Assembly (NCBI RefSeq): GCF_007748095.1
Contig: NZ_CP036287.1
Span: 5,394,001 to 5,458,000, forward strand
Length of the DNA stretch: 64,000 bases
Source: Engelhardtia mirabilis
GTDB lineage: Bacteria > Planctomycetota > UBA1135 > GCA-002686595
Direction: 5' to 3'
Shown: piece by piece, positions 9,144 to 20,021 of the stretch
How the letters are laid out: each line of letters begins with the position of its first letter
Position numbering within the stretch: the first letter of the stretch is position 1
The notes under the pieces: generated by a model
What the model was told of the DNA's origin: nothing
What the model saw: only the letters and a program-made list of their open reading frames with translations
Database searches by the model: none
Made by a program: the position numbers and the translations under genes

Positions 9144-10121
9144 GGAAAACGCTGCCAGAATGGCTGAAACGTCCGAATTCGGCCCTTGGGAAAACTATTC
9201 CCGACCCGATTCGAGATCGCAAATCGTGTGGCTGAATCGACTTGCGTGTCGGCCTGGGCCGAATCGCGGGGCCCGATTTGCCCCGCGCCGGGACGCCAGT
9301 ATGTTTCCGCGCCTCAACGATGGAACGAGAAGGGCAAACCAACCGCGAGGTTGGGGCGCAAAGCCGCGGGCCCCTAGTGGGCAGCCGGGCTACCGAAAGC
9401 CGTCAACGCCTTCTGCACGTCATCCGAGGGGTGAGGGTCCCTGAGCCCTCCTACTGGTTCGAGTTACCAGTCGATCGGAAGTCGTGCGTCCCCGTCTCGG
9501 TTGTCCCGAGGCGGGGGCGCCGTCCGACCCTTCGGCGCTCGAACCACGGGAACGCAGGCTGTCCGCGACTCTGGACCCGCTCCCATGGATCACCACGTGC
9601 TCTTCGACGACGCGACCCGGGCAACCCGCTCGGGTCTCTGCGTCGTTACTTCGCACGTGGATCGCGACGACGTACCGCCGGCCGCGCTGCGGCCGGGCGA
9701 GACGGGGGGAGGAAGGATGGAGAAGAACGCCCCACGCAGGTCGCGCCGAGTTCGTGCAGGAGGTCCCCGACCGGGGTCCGTCGGCACCTCGACGCACCAG
9801 CCAGGGCACGTGCGGAACGCTGTGGGGACGGCGTCCGTGCGTCAGACGGAGGAGATGCACGTCCGGGGAGCAGATGGGGACCTGCACCCGGACACTTTCG
9901 CCGCTGCCGCTCTCAACGGGGATAGAGCACGACGCGACGGGGACTGCCCGGGCTTCTGGCTCGGGTAGCGCGACGTCGGCGCCGTACACCGGCGCCGGGA
10001 TCGGCGATGCGAGGGCATGGAGCCGCTGCTCTGTGCCCTCGCTCTATTCAAGGCCCCCGCGCCGCGGGAGCTTCAACATCACCGCAAGCCTGGCCGAGGA
10101 ACCCTCGAGGCAAGATGCGAC
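9144..10121. other. Long intergenic region without a recognised gene
   Basis: This is nearly 1 kb between the NifU-like gene and the tandem repeat array. Open frames on both strands have Arg/Pro/Gly-rich, shadow-like composition and no domain. A strong hairpin lies at 9490-9515 (CCCCGTCTCGG-TTGT-CCCGAGGCGGGG, one G-T pair in the stem). It could be a terminator or part of a structured RNA. No tRNA, tmRNA or RNase P signature could be fitted by eye. Confidence 0.4.
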
Positions 10122-10321
10122 GCGTCCTGCCATGCTCCAACGCCGCCAGGCGTCAGGCCAAGGGCGGCTTGAGACAGGACGCTACGCGTCCTGCCACGCT
10201 CCAACGCCGCCAGGCGTCAGGCCAAGGACGACTCGAGGCTGGACGCTACGCGTCCTGCCATGCTCCAACGCCGCCAGGCGTTGGGCCAAGGGCGGCTTGA
10301 GACAGGACGCTATGCGTCCTG
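10122..10321. repeat. Three 64-bp tandem repeats with nested palindromes
   Basis: Three head-to-tail 64-bp units occupy 10122-10185, 10186-10249 and 10250-10313, with the first bases of a fourth following. Each unit starts GCGTCCTG and ends CAGGACGC plus TAC or TAT, so every junction is a perfect hairpin (CAGGACGC-TAC-GCGTCCTG). Each also has an internal ACGCC-GCCA-GGCGT hairpin. The third unit runs into the 3' end of the adjacent sigma factor gene. There are no intervening unique spacers, so this is not a CRISPR array. Confidence 0.9.
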
Positions 10322-10327
10322 TCTCAA
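10297..10327 (-). terminator. Perfect 14-bp hairpin overlapping the sigma factor stop codon
   Basis: TTGAGACAGGACGC (10297-10310) pairs perfectly with GCGTCCTGTCTCAA (10314-10327) around a 3-nt loop. The stop codon of the sigma gene spans the loop. No U-tract follows, so termination strength is uncertain. It may instead act as a 3' stabiliser or a repeat-element end. Confidence 0.5.
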
Positions 10328-11218
10328 CCGGCCCAACCGCTCCTGCAACCGGTCGATCAACCGCGCGTGGATCTTGCACACGCGCGACTCCGACAAGCCG
10401 GTGAGCTGGCCGATCTCGCGCATCGGCAGCTCCTCCCAGTACTTCAGGTAGACGATGCGGTACTCCTGCTCCGTCAAGCGCTGGGCGACCAGGCCGAGCA
10501 GCTCCTCGCGCGTGAGGCGCACGTCGGGAGCGTCGCCGCGGGTGTCGGGTACGACGTCGAGGCCGGAACTCGACTCACCGTCGTCGTTGTCGCGTTCGGC
10601 GGATCCCGTCGCTGCGCCCGGGAAGACGGTGCCGAACAGCATCTGGTAGTCGGCCACGGAGAGGTCCATGGCCTCGGCCACCTCCTGGTCCCGGGGCCGG
10701 CGGCCGAGGTCGGCGCGCAGGCGCTCGCGGATGCGCTTGTGCTGCTCGATCAGTGCTCGCCAGGGGCGCGGCAGCCAATCCTGGGCCCTCAACTCGTCGA
10801 GCAGGGCGCCCTTGATGCGCCGCTCGCCGTAGACCTCGAAGGGCACGCCGCGCTCGGTGTCGAAGCTCTGGATCGACTTCATCAGGCCGACGTTGGCGGC
10901 GGTCTGTAGGTCACCGCGGTCGATGTTGCGTGGCAGTCGGCTGGCGAAGCGGCGCACCACCGAGTGCACCAGACCCTGGTAGGCCTCAACCAGCTCGTTG
11001 CGCGCGGCGTCTCCGGGTGCCTTCGTAAAGGCGGCCCACAGAACCTCGCGCTCTCGCTCCCTGCGCTTCGCGGCTTCGGTCGTGCTGTGCTCGCGACCCT
11101 GCCGGTCGTCGCGCCGAGCAGCCGGTAGCTTCTCCGGCGCCACGCCATGCGGCGGTTCTTGCAGACTCGAGGGGCGGGCGTCCGCCGTCGATTGGGCTGA
11201 TGTCGTCGTTCGTTTCAT
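10310..11218 (-). CDS. FliA/WhiG-family RNA polymerase sigma factor
   Basis: This is a 302-residue sigma-70 family protein. After a basic ~50-residue tail, region 2 contains NELVEAYQGLVHSVVRRFASRLP and the DLQTAANVGLMKSIQSFD -10 recognition helix. Region 3 (LPRPWRALIEQHKRIRERL, GRRPRDQEVAEAMDLS) is FliA/WhiG-like. Region 4 ends with LPMREIGQLTGLSESRVCKIHARL, a clear helix-turn-helix. Members of this class direct flagellar, chemotaxis or developmental genes; no flagellar gene lies in the window, so the regulon cannot be named. An acidic insert (DNDDGESSSGLDVVPDTRG) sits between regions 3 and 4. The final codons (LRQDA) lie inside the palindromic tandem repeat, so the C-terminus may have been altered by repeat expansion. 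It reads on the same strand as ybeY and phoH but is separated from them by 215 bp. Confidence 0.88.
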   Translation of the reverse strand: MKRTTTSAQSTADARPSSLQEPPHGVAPEKLPAARRDDRQGREHSTTEAAKRREREREVLWAAFTKAPGDAARNELVEAYQGLVHSVVRRFASRLPRNIDRGDLQTAANVGLMKSIQSFDTERGVPFEVYGERRIKGALLDELRAQDWLPRPWRALIEQHKRIRERLRADLGRRPRDQEVAEAMDLSVADYQMLFGTVFPGAATGSAERDNDDGESSSGLDVVPDTRGDAPDVRLTREELLGLVAQRLTEQEYRIVYLKYWEELPMREIGQLTGLSESRVCKIHARLIDRLQERLGRLRQDA

Positions 11219-11433
11219 CCGGCCCCGCGGCGGGTCTCGTCGAAGTCGTCGAGTGCCTTCGGAGCACGTCTTCGACCTTCGCAGAGCGTCGCGGGTACGT
11301 CACCGAGCGCCCAGAAGGGCACTCGATGCGTTCCGATGTACAAAGCCCGTCCAGCGACCGCAAGCAATAGATCGACGCGCCACCGGTTGCAGTCTTGCTG
11401 CTCGGATCCACTCGAGCGCGCTGAACGCGTCGA

Positions 11434-11880
11434 TCACAGGTCGTGCGGACGCTCGTCGGGTTCGAAGCCGAGCCGCTGCATGACCGCGGACTCGGCCGCG
11501 CGCATCCGTTGCCGATCCTCGGCTTCGTGGTCGTCGTAGCCGCACAGGTGCAACGTTCCATGCACCAAGTAGAGCGTGATCTCACGCTCCAAGGAGGTCC
11601 CGCGGGCGCTGCTGACTGCGCGCGCGCGGTCGACGCTGACGATGACTTCTCCACCCGGGCCGGGCCCGTCGTCCTCGAGGTCGAAGCTCATCACGTCCGT
11701 CACCGAGGGATCACCCAGACAGCGCTCGTGCAGCTCAGCGAGGGTCGGATCGTCCACCAGGGCGACGCTCAGCTCGAAATCGGGACGCTGCCCGTACTCC
11801 AGGGCCTCACGGACGGCCCGCGCGACCCCGTCATCGCCCGGCGCAACGGGCTCGACGAGCCACTCCACGTGGACCTTCAA
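11434..11880 (-). CDS. ybeY: Endoribonuclease YbeY, rRNA maturation factor
   Basis: This 148-residue metal-dependent endoribonuclease is needed for 16S rRNA 3' maturation and ribosome quality control in characterised bacteria. The zinc-binding signature is HGTLHLCGYDDH (residues 107-118). His107, His111 and His118 are the presumed ligands, with one extra Asp relative to the common GYDH form. TDVMSFD and the GEVIVS strand are also typical. It overlaps the upstream phoH stop by 4 nt, so the pair is translationally coupled, matching the widespread phoH-ybeY gene order. The C-terminus is slightly short but complete. Confidence 0.93.
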   Translation of the reverse strand: MKVHVEWLVEPVAPGDDGVARAVREALEYGQRPDFELSVALVDDPTLAELHERCLGDPSVTDVMSFDLEDDGPGPGGEVIVSVDRARAVSSARGTSLEREITLYLVHGTLHLCGYDDHEAEDRQRMRAAESAVMQRLGFEPDERPHDL

Positions 11881-12962
11881 GGGTTCTCCACAGCCGCACC
11901 GTCGCCGTCACGCCCATCGCGCGACGACGGGTCAGGCTTCGTCAGGTCTCGCACCGGCGCCTCGTAGGCCCGCACGATCTGCTCCACCAACGGGTGGCGC
12001 ACGATGTCACCGGCGTTGAACTCGACGACCCCGATGCCCGCGAAGCCCCGCACGCGACGCACCGCGTCGACCAGGCCGCTGGGCTGGCGCGTGTCCAAGT
12101 CGTTCTGGGTCGGGTCGCCCGTAACGACCATGCGGCCGCCCTCGCCGAGGCGCGTCAGGAACATCTTCATCTGACCCGGCGTGGTGTTCTGGGCCTCGTC
12201 CAGGATCACGAAGGCGTGGGACAGGGTCCGGCCGCGCATGTAGGCCAAGGGCGCGATCTCGAGCACGCCCGCCTCGGCGAGCTGCCCGACGTCCTCGAAG
12301 GGGATGATCTCGTACAGCGCGTCGTAGATCGGCCGGATGTAGGGATCGAGCTTGGCCTGGAGGTCGCCGGGCAGGAAGCCCAGCCGCTCGCCGGCCTCGA
12401 CCACGGGCCGCGAGATGATGATGCGACGCACCTCGCCCGCGCGCAGGGCGCGCACCGCGGCCACCACGGCCAGGAAGGTCTTGCCGGTGCCGGCCGAGCC
12501 GAGGCCGAAGGTCAGCGCGTGGCGTTCGATCGCCTCGAGGTAGCGGCGTTGGTTCTGGGAGCGCGGCTCGACCGCGCGCGGGCGCGAGACCTGCACCCGC
12601 CGGCGCGGTCCGCGGGAACGCCCGCCGTCGGCGGCGCCGAACTCGCGCTCGGGGCTGTCGGGATCGCGGGTGACGACGGCGGTGCGGTCCTGCACCGTGC
12701 CCGCGGGTAGCCCGGCGCCGAGGATCTCCTCGATCGTCGTCGGGTGCAGTTCGCGACCCTTGCGGTGCTTGCCGAGCAAATGCTCGAGGCGCTTGCGCGC
12801 CTCCTCGACCGCGGCCGGCTCGCCCTTCAGGCGCAGGTTCCCGCCGCGCGTGAAGAGCTCGATGTCGAGCGCGTCCCGCAGCAGCTTGGCGTGGCGGTCA
12901 TAGGGTCCGAGGACGAGGATCGCCTCGTCGTGGGAGCGCAGCGGGATCGTCAGCTCGAGCAA
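11877..12962 (-). CDS. phoH: PhoH-family ATPase
   Basis: This is a 361-residue protein. The N-terminal ~75 residues form a KH-like region. They are followed by a variable basic linker and then the ATPase core, with Walker A GSAGTGKT at about residue 155 and Walker B FVILDEAQN. Other family segments are SRPVVEAGERLGFLPGDLQAK and MVVTGDPTQNDL. PhoH proteins are cytoplasmic NTPases linked to RNA metabolism and usually neighbour ybeY, as here. The acidic C-terminal tail (SSRDGRDGDGAAVEN) is unremarkable. Translation of ybeY overlaps its stop codon. The 61-bp gap to cdsA suggests one larger minus-strand operon. Confidence 0.93.
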   Translation of the reverse strand: MLELTIPLRSHDEAILVLGPYDRHAKLLRDALDIELFTRGGNLRLKGEPAAVEEARKRLEHLLGKHRKGRELHPTTIEEILGAGLPAGTVQDRTAVVTRDPDSPEREFGAADGGRSRGPRRRVQVSRPRAVEPRSQNQRRYLEAIERHALTFGLGSAGTGKTFLAVVAAVRALRAGEVRRIIISRPVVEAGERLGFLPGDLQAKLDPYIRPIYDALYEIIPFEDVGQLAEAGVLEIAPLAYMRGRTLSHAFVILDEAQNTTPGQMKMFLTRLGEGGRMVVTGDPTQNDLDTRQPSGLVDAVRRVRGFAGIGVVEFNAGDIVRHPLVEQIVRAYEAPVRDLTKPDPSSRDGRDGDGAAVENP

Positions 12963-13023
12963 GGAATCCTCCGGCCGCGCGAGGCGACCGTTCGCAGAAG
13001 AGTCGTCGTGTACACGACGTCGG

Positions 13024-13959
13024 TCAAACGAACACGAGGCCCCAGGCCAACAGGGCCACCGGAACCGTCAGTAGCAGGCTATCGACCACATCGAGGAATC
13101 CGCCCGATGCGCCCAGGGCGGCGCTCGAGTCTTTCACCCCGGAGCGGCGCTTGGCCAGGCTCTCCACCAGGTCGCCCGCCTGGGCGGCCAGGTTGATCAC
13201 GACACCCAACCCCAGCCCGACCAGCGTCGGCGAGAGACCCTCGCGGATGGCCGGAAGCAAGTTCGCAGCGCCCAAGGCGGCCCCGCACACGGCCCCGCCC
13301 ACCAGCGAGGCCAGGCAGCCCTCGGTGGTCTTGCCCGGACTCAAGTGCGGGAAGGGATGGTGGCGTCCGAAGGCGTTGCCCCCGTAGTAGCCGGCGATGT
13401 CGCCGACCTTCGAGAGCACGATCAAGAGCACCAGACCGCGGGTGCCGTGGTCCAGATGGATCCAGGCCATCAGCGGCAGGGCGGGTGCGACCCACAGGGC
13501 CAAGAGACCGGTCCGGGCCAAGCGTCCGGCCTCGCGGCCGCCCGCGGCCGAATGCCCGACGAGGCCCGCGGCGCCGGCAGCGCCGTAGACCAGCAGCCCG
13601 CCGAGCGCGCCGCGGGAGATCGATCCTTCGACGCCGAGCCAGGCCAGCCCGACGACCGCGACCAGTGCCGCCCACAGGCCTACCCGTCGCGGCGCAAGGG
13701 CCAGGGAACCCAGGCCGCCCAGCTCCCAAACCGAGGCCGCGGCGAGCAGCGCGGCCACGCCCAGCACCGGCAGGGACGAGCCCAGCTCGTCGGCCACGAC
13801 GATCAGGAGCGTCACGACCAGCGCCAGGCCGCCGCCGGTCAGGGTTCGCCGCAGGATCGCGGCCCGCTTCGAGCGGGGCTTGCTGGAAGACGCAGCGTCC
13901 GAGCTGGCACCGCGCGGCGCCGCGTCCTTCGGATCAGCCCCTCGGCGATGATCCGTCAT
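13024..13959 (-). CDS. cdsA: Phosphatidate cytidylyltransferase (CDP-diacylglycerol synthase)
   Basis: This 311-residue integral membrane protein begins with a ~35-residue charged Ser/Ala/Lys-rich N-terminus, followed by about eight hydrophobic segments. It converts phosphatidate and CTP to CDP-diacylglycerol at the inner membrane. The C-terminal signature is recognisable as LAKRRSGVKDSSAALGASGG followed by FLDVVDS. The KD and D-x-x-D acidic residues are kept, but the usual HGG is SGG and the usual DR is DV. The divergence lowers certainty about full activity but not about family. The gene overlaps uppS by 4 nt (ATGA), the usual uppS-cdsA pairing. Confidence 0.88.
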   Translation of the reverse strand: MTDHRRGADPKDAAPRGASSDAASSSKPRSKRAAILRRTLTGGGLALVVTLLIVVADELGSSLPVLGVAALLAAASVWELGGLGSLALAPRRVGLWAALVAVVGLAWLGVEGSISRGALGGLLVYGAAGAAGLVGHSAAGGREAGRLARTGLLALWVAPALPLMAWIHLDHGTRGLVLLIVLSKVGDIAGYYGGNAFGRHHPFPHLSPGKTTEGCLASLVGGAVCGAALGAANLLPAIREGLSPTLVGLGLGVVINLAAQAGDLVESLAKRRSGVKDSSAALGASGGFLDVVDSLLLTVPVALLAWGLVFV

Positions 13960-14735
13960 CCCTTGCGCTCGCCGTCGTCGCCGCCGGGGCCGACCGCATC
14001 GACCAGCCCGCCGAACTTGCGCGTGCGCCGGGCGTAGCTCTCGAGCGCCTTCAGGAGCTGGGCGCGGTCGAAGTCGGGCCAGCAGACATCGGCGACGTGC
14101 AGCTCCGCGTAGGAGGCCTGCCAGAGCAGGAAGTTCGAAAGTCGCATCTCCCCCGCCGTGCGGATCATCAGGTCAGGATCGGGGGTGACGGGGTCGTAGA
14201 GGTAGCGACGCATGGTCTGCTCGTCGATCGTGTCCGGATCGAGCAGGCCCGCCATCGCGTCGCGCGCGACGCCCTTCAGGGCGTCGGCGAGCTCCGCCCG
14301 ACTGCCGTAGGACAGGGCCAGGCGCAGCAGCATGCCCTCGTTCTCCCCGGTGACCCGCTCGGTCTCGCGCAGCGTCCGCAGGGAATCCTCCGGCAGGTCG
14401 TCGACGCGACCGATCGCCCGCAGCCGCACGCCGTTTCGCATCAAGGTCGGCCGCTCCTGCACCAGATAGCGCTTGAGCAGGCGCATCAGATACAGGACCT
14501 CGCGCCGCGGTCGCTTCCAGTTCTCGACCGAGAAGGCGTAGAGCGTGAGGCTCTTGACGCCCATCTCCGCGCAGGAGGTGGTGATCTCACGCACCGTCCG
14601 CGCGCCGCGCCGGTGGCCGAAGACGCGCCGCAGACCCTGGGCCTGGGCCCAACGCCCATTGCCATCCATGATGATGGCGATGTGCTCCGGGAAGGGCCCG
14701 CCGAAGTCGGGGCGCTCGATGTTGGGTCGAGTCAT
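13956..14735 (-). CDS. uppS: Undecaprenyl diphosphate synthase (isoprenyl transferase)
   Basis: This 259-residue cis-prenyltransferase adds eight isopentenyl units to farnesyl diphosphate, giving the C55 lipid carrier for peptidoglycan and LPS. Hallmarks are HIAIIMDGNGRWA (residues about 18-30, catalytic Asp in MDGNGRW), GHRRGA, LTLYAFSVENWKRP, and the C-terminal DLMIRTAGEMRLSNFLLWQ and YAELHVADVCWPDF. It is translationally coupled to downstream cdsA by a 4-nt overlap. An 87-bp spacer separates it from purA on the same strand. Confidence 0.95.
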   Translation of the reverse strand: MTRPNIERPDFGGPFPEHIAIIMDGNGRWAQAQGLRRVFGHRRGARTVREITTSCAEMGVKSLTLYAFSVENWKRPRREVLYLMRLLKRYLVQERPTLMRNGVRLRAIGRVDDLPEDSLRTLRETERVTGENEGMLLRLALSYGSRAELADALKGVARDAMAGLLDPDTIDEQTMRRYLYDPVTPDPDLMIRTAGEMRLSNFLLWQASYAELHVADVCWPDFDRAQLLKALESYARRTRKFGGLVDAVGPGGDDGERKG

Positions 14736-14822
14736 GCCTGCGTTCGACGGTAGCGCAAGGAACGTCTGGTGGGCGGTGGGAGCTGGGAGGAAGTGGGAGC
14801 GGCCGGTCGCGGAGCCCTTCGA

Positions 14823-16118
14823 TCAGCGCACGGCGCGCAGGCCGCGGTCGATCAACTGTTCCCGGTCGGGGCCGACGGAGATCATACGGATCGGCGCTGC
14901 GACCACGCCCTCGAGCCATTCGACGTAGTCCCGAGCGGCCGCCGGGAGGTCGGCGTACTGGCGGCAGGCGGTGATGTCCTCGCTCCACCCGGGCCGGTGC
15001 TCGTACTCGACCTCGATCGCCGACAGGTCGTTCAGCTCGCCGGGGAAGTGCTCGCGCCGCTCCCCGTCCAGGCGGTAGGCCACGCCGACGGGGATCGTCT
15101 CCAGGCCGGAGAGCACGTCCAGGTTGGTCAGGATCCAGCCCTCGGCGCCGTTGAACTCGAGGGCGTAGCGCAGGGCCACGGCGTCCAGCCAACCACAGCG
15201 CCGCGGGCGACCGGTGGTGGCGCCGTACTCGTGACCGCGCTCGCGCAGGTCCTCGCCGGCCTTGCCGTGGTCCTCGGTGGGGAAGGGCCCCTCGCCCACG
15301 CGGGTGCAGTAGGCCTTGGCGATGCCGTAGGCCGGGCCGAGGCGCGCGGGGGGGAAGCCTGTGCCCGGTGCAATCCCACCCACGCCGGTGCTCGACGAGG
15401 TCACGAAAGGATAGGTGCCGTGGTCCAGGTCGAGCATCGCGCCCTGGGCCGCTTCGAACAGGAGCCGCTTGCCGTCCCTGTCCGCCTTGCGCAGCAGCGC
15501 GCCCGTGTCGCACACGAACGGCTTCAGGCGCTCGCCGAGGGCCGCGTAGCGCTGGACCTGCTCGTCGAGGTCCAGGGGCGCCTCGTCGAACAGCTTCTCG
15601 CGCTGGGCGTTGCGCTCGAGCAGGATCGCGCCCAAGCGCTCGCGGAAGGTCGCCGTGTCGATCAGGTCGCCCATCCGCAGGCCGCTGCGCGCCGCCTTGT
15701 CGGCGTAGGCCGGACCGATGCCGCGCCCGGTGGTGCCCAGGCGCCGCTCGCCGCGCAGGCGCTCGGCATTCTGATCGGCACCCATGTGGTGCTCGAAGAT
15801 GACGTGGGCGCGGGCGGAGATCTTGAGCGACGCGGGTGTCACCTCGATGCCGGCCTCCATCAGCCCGTCGAGCTCCTCGACCAGCTTGCACGGGTCGATG
15901 GCCACGCCGTTGGCGATGACGTTGAGACGCCCGGGGTGCAGCACACCCGATGGAATCAGGTGCAGGACGAACTTGCGTCCGTCGGCGACGACCGTGTGGC
16001 CTGCGTTCGAACCACCCTGGTAACGCACGACGAGATCGACGTCGGGTGCCAGGCTGTCGATGATCTTGCCCTTGCCCTCGTCACCCCATTGGGCACCGAA
16101 GACGCAGAGAGAAGGCAT
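14823..16118 (-). CDS. purA: Adenylosuccinate synthetase
   Basis: This 431-residue enzyme makes adenylosuccinate from IMP, aspartate and GTP in AMP biosynthesis. The start chosen is the ATG giving MPSLCVFGAQWGDEGKGKI, with the GTP-binding WGDEGKGK loop at residues 11-18 as expected. An upstream open extension in the same frame is basic and unlikely. Other signatures are GGSNAGHTVV, LGTTGRGIGPAYADKAAR, FEAAQGAMLDLDHGTYPFVTSS and YGATTGRPRRCGWLD. Length and motifs are normal, with no sign of damage. Confidence 0.96.
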   Translation of the reverse strand: MPSLCVFGAQWGDEGKGKIIDSLAPDVDLVVRYQGGSNAGHTVVADGRKFVLHLIPSGVLHPGRLNVIANGVAIDPCKLVEELDGLMEAGIEVTPASLKISARAHVIFEHHMGADQNAERLRGERRLGTTGRGIGPAYADKAARSGLRMGDLIDTATFRERLGAILLERNAQREKLFDEAPLDLDEQVQRYAALGERLKPFVCDTGALLRKADRDGKRLLFEAAQGAMLDLDHGTYPFVTSSSTGVGGIAPGTGFPPARLGPAYGIAKAYCTRVGEGPFPTEDHGKAGEDLRERGHEYGATTGRPRRCGWLDAVALRYALEFNGAEGWILTNLDVLSGLETIPVGVAYRLDGERREHFPGELNDLSAIEVEYEHRPGWSEDITACRQYADLPAAARDYVEWLEGVVAAPIRMISVGPDREQLIDRGLRAVR

Positions 16119-16397
16119 GGGTAGCGCGCGGCGCCGCACGGGGCACCGCGAGGGGGGACCGGCGCCTGGTGGGCGCCTGGAGTCGCGGGAGGGTCTCGGC
16201 GGAACCTGCCTGCCGAGGGCGAAGCGGAGGATTCTCCGGGTCAGCGCAGCCTCCGACAAGGTCCGATCGTCCGCAAGGGCCAGTCGGCCGCGCTCGAACG
16301 CGCGAGCTGGCCCGGAGCCCCGCTCGTGGCGACCGTCCGACGCGGCCGATCTGGCGCCGCCGACCCCGCTGGCGCCGATCGCCGCAGACCAGGTCGG

Positions 16398-17992
16398 TCA
16401 GCCGTGTCCGCCGCCGCCCGGGGTCTCGAGCAGCACTTCGCCGCCGGCGGGCAGCTCCACAGCAGCCTGGGCACCGAGCGATGTCCAGGCGCCCGCCGCG
16501 CCGCCGCGCGCCCGCGCGCGCCCCGGACACCCGGCGCCGCCGCCGGCTGCCCCGGGAGGACCCTCGCGCTGGCGATCGGCGAGCCAGCCCACCCGCACCG
16601 GCTCGAGGAAGCGCAGATGCTTGGCCAGCCCGTCGCCGCCGGCGCGGCGCCCCGCTCCACCCGAACCGCGCCTCAGCCCGAGGGCCAGGATCCGCGCCGG
16701 CACGTGGCGCTCGAGGCTCTCGATCGGCGTGTTGCGGGTGTTGGTCATGTGGCACTGCACCGCGTGGGCGCCGGCGCGGCTGGCCGAGGCCCCGGCGCCA
16801 CCGGCGTGGGTCTCGTACCAGGTGCTGCCGCCGCCCTCCGCACCGGATGCCGCGCCGAAGGTCAGGTTGCTCATGGTCCCCGCGCTGGCGGCCGGGATGC
16901 GATCCGGAGCCGCCGGGGCGAGGGCCGCCAGGATCAGGTCGACCAGACGCTGACTGGTCTCCACGTTGCCGGCCGCGACCGGCGCCGGCGGGCGCGGGTC
17001 GACCAGGCTGCCCGGGCGCGTGATCAACTCGACCGGCGCCATGACCCCGTCGCTGGCCGGCGTCCCACTCGGCAAGAGGCAACGCAGCACGTAGAAGATC
17101 GCCGACTCGACCACCGCGCGGGGCGTGTTGTACGGAGCGGCGACCTGATCGTCGGTGCCGCTGAAGTCGAAGCGCGCCCGCCCGCCGCCGAGCTCGACGA
17201 CCAGGTGCAAGTGCGCGTCGCGGCCCAGGCGGTCGGCCAGCTCCAACCGATCGTGGGCCTCGTAGCGCCCCGGCGGCAACTCGGAGAGCAGGGCCTTGCA
17301 GAGCGCGTGGGTCCAGTCGAGCTGATCCGCGGCGCGAGCCTCCAACTCGGCAGCACCGTGCTCCTGGCACAGCTCCTCGATGCGCCGCGCCCCGAGCCTG
17401 TTGGCCGACCATTGGGCCAAGAGGTCGCCCTCGCGCTCGCGGGTGCCGCGCATGTTGGCCAGCACCAGATCCAGGATCTCGCGCTGTACCTGCCCGCCGC
17501 GCACCAGGTGCACAGGAGGGATCCGCAGGCCCTCGGCGTAGAGCTCGGTCGCGGGCCCCATCGAACCGGGGTAGGGACCGCCGACATCCGCGTGGTGCGC
17601 GCGGTTGGCAACGTGGAAGGAGGGACGCTCGCGCCCGGGCAGCCACACCGGCGTGACCAGGGTGAGGTCAGGAAGGTGCGTGCCGCCGCGGTAGGGATCG
17701 TTGAGCAACACCGCATCGCCCGGCGCCAGGGGCCCGGCGGCGAGCGCCGCTTGGACGCTGCGCGGCGAAGACCCCAGGTGCACCGGAAGGTGCGCGGCCT
17801 GGCCGATCATGCGGCCCTCGCAGTCGAACAGAGCGCAGGAATAGTCCCGGCGCTCGACGATGTTGGGCGAGAAGGCCGAGCGCTGCAGAGTCGCGCCCAT
17901 CTCCCCCGCCACGGCGGCGAAGAGGTGCTTGAAGACCCCGGTCCGCAGGGGATCGATCTGCCTGCCGGGCGACCCCGCTCGAGGGCGCGGCA

Positions 17993-17993
<1 letters not shown>
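16398..17993 (-). CDS. Hydantoinase B/oxoprolinase-family protein (HyuB-like)
   Basis: This is a 531-residue protein. DPLRTGVFKHLFAAVAGEMGATLQRSAFSPNIVERRDYSCALFD is the classic N-terminal block of the HyuB/5-oxoprolinase beta family. It is followed by LNDPYRGGTHLPDLTLVTPV, ANRAHHADVGGPYPGSM, FDFSGTDDQVAAPYNTPRAVV and HMTNTRNTPIESLE. HyuB subunits act with HyuA in ATP-dependent opening of hydantoin or oxoproline rings; no HyuA lies in the window, so the substrate is unknown. The start codon shares one base with the stop of the upstream GspK gene, so the two are coupled. The C-terminus is Gly/Ala/Arg-rich (HG at the very end). Confidence 0.85.
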
Positions 17994-19630
<1,637 letters not shown>

Positions 19631-20021
19631 GGTTGTCGCTTGCGGGGCCTCGGCCGAGGGAACCTCGGACGACAGGCGCCGGCGGATCTTCCGGGCAGTC
19701 TACCCACGGTCGGTCCGCTTTCCGGTGGCGCGGGGGGGCGGGCGCGCGGCCCGCCGTCCGGGCCTCTGGTACGGCGCTGCCCCGTCGGCGGTAGGCAGAT
19801 CTGGAGTTCGGCCCCGAGTTGCGGCAGCCATTGGACCCCGCCAATGGCAGTCGGGACCGGCGAGCGGCCGACCTGGGACCAGGTGCCGGCGCCCCCCCTC
19901 CATTCGCGACCCACTCGAAGGCCTGATCTGAGGCCGAGACACCGGCAGCCGGACGAGCGCGAGCGCACCGGCCTGACCGCGGCGGCGACCTGCGACCCAG
20001 GCTCCTGCCGCGCAGGCGGGG
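19631..20021. other. Intergenic region between secretin and GspK genes
   Basis: There are 391 bp with no convincing coding sequence. The frames open here are out-of-frame continuations of the neighbours. It probably holds the leader of the GspK-HyuB transcript. No promoter could be read with confidence. Confidence 0.4.

Noticed and set aside
9453..9471. tRNA T-arm-like sequence ACTGGTTCGAGTTACCAGT
   Set aside because: The loop is two bases too long and no acceptor, D or anticodon arms could be fitted around it.
10122..10321. CRISPR-like repeat array
   Set aside because: The 64-bp units are directly contiguous with no unique spacers, and no cas genes are present.
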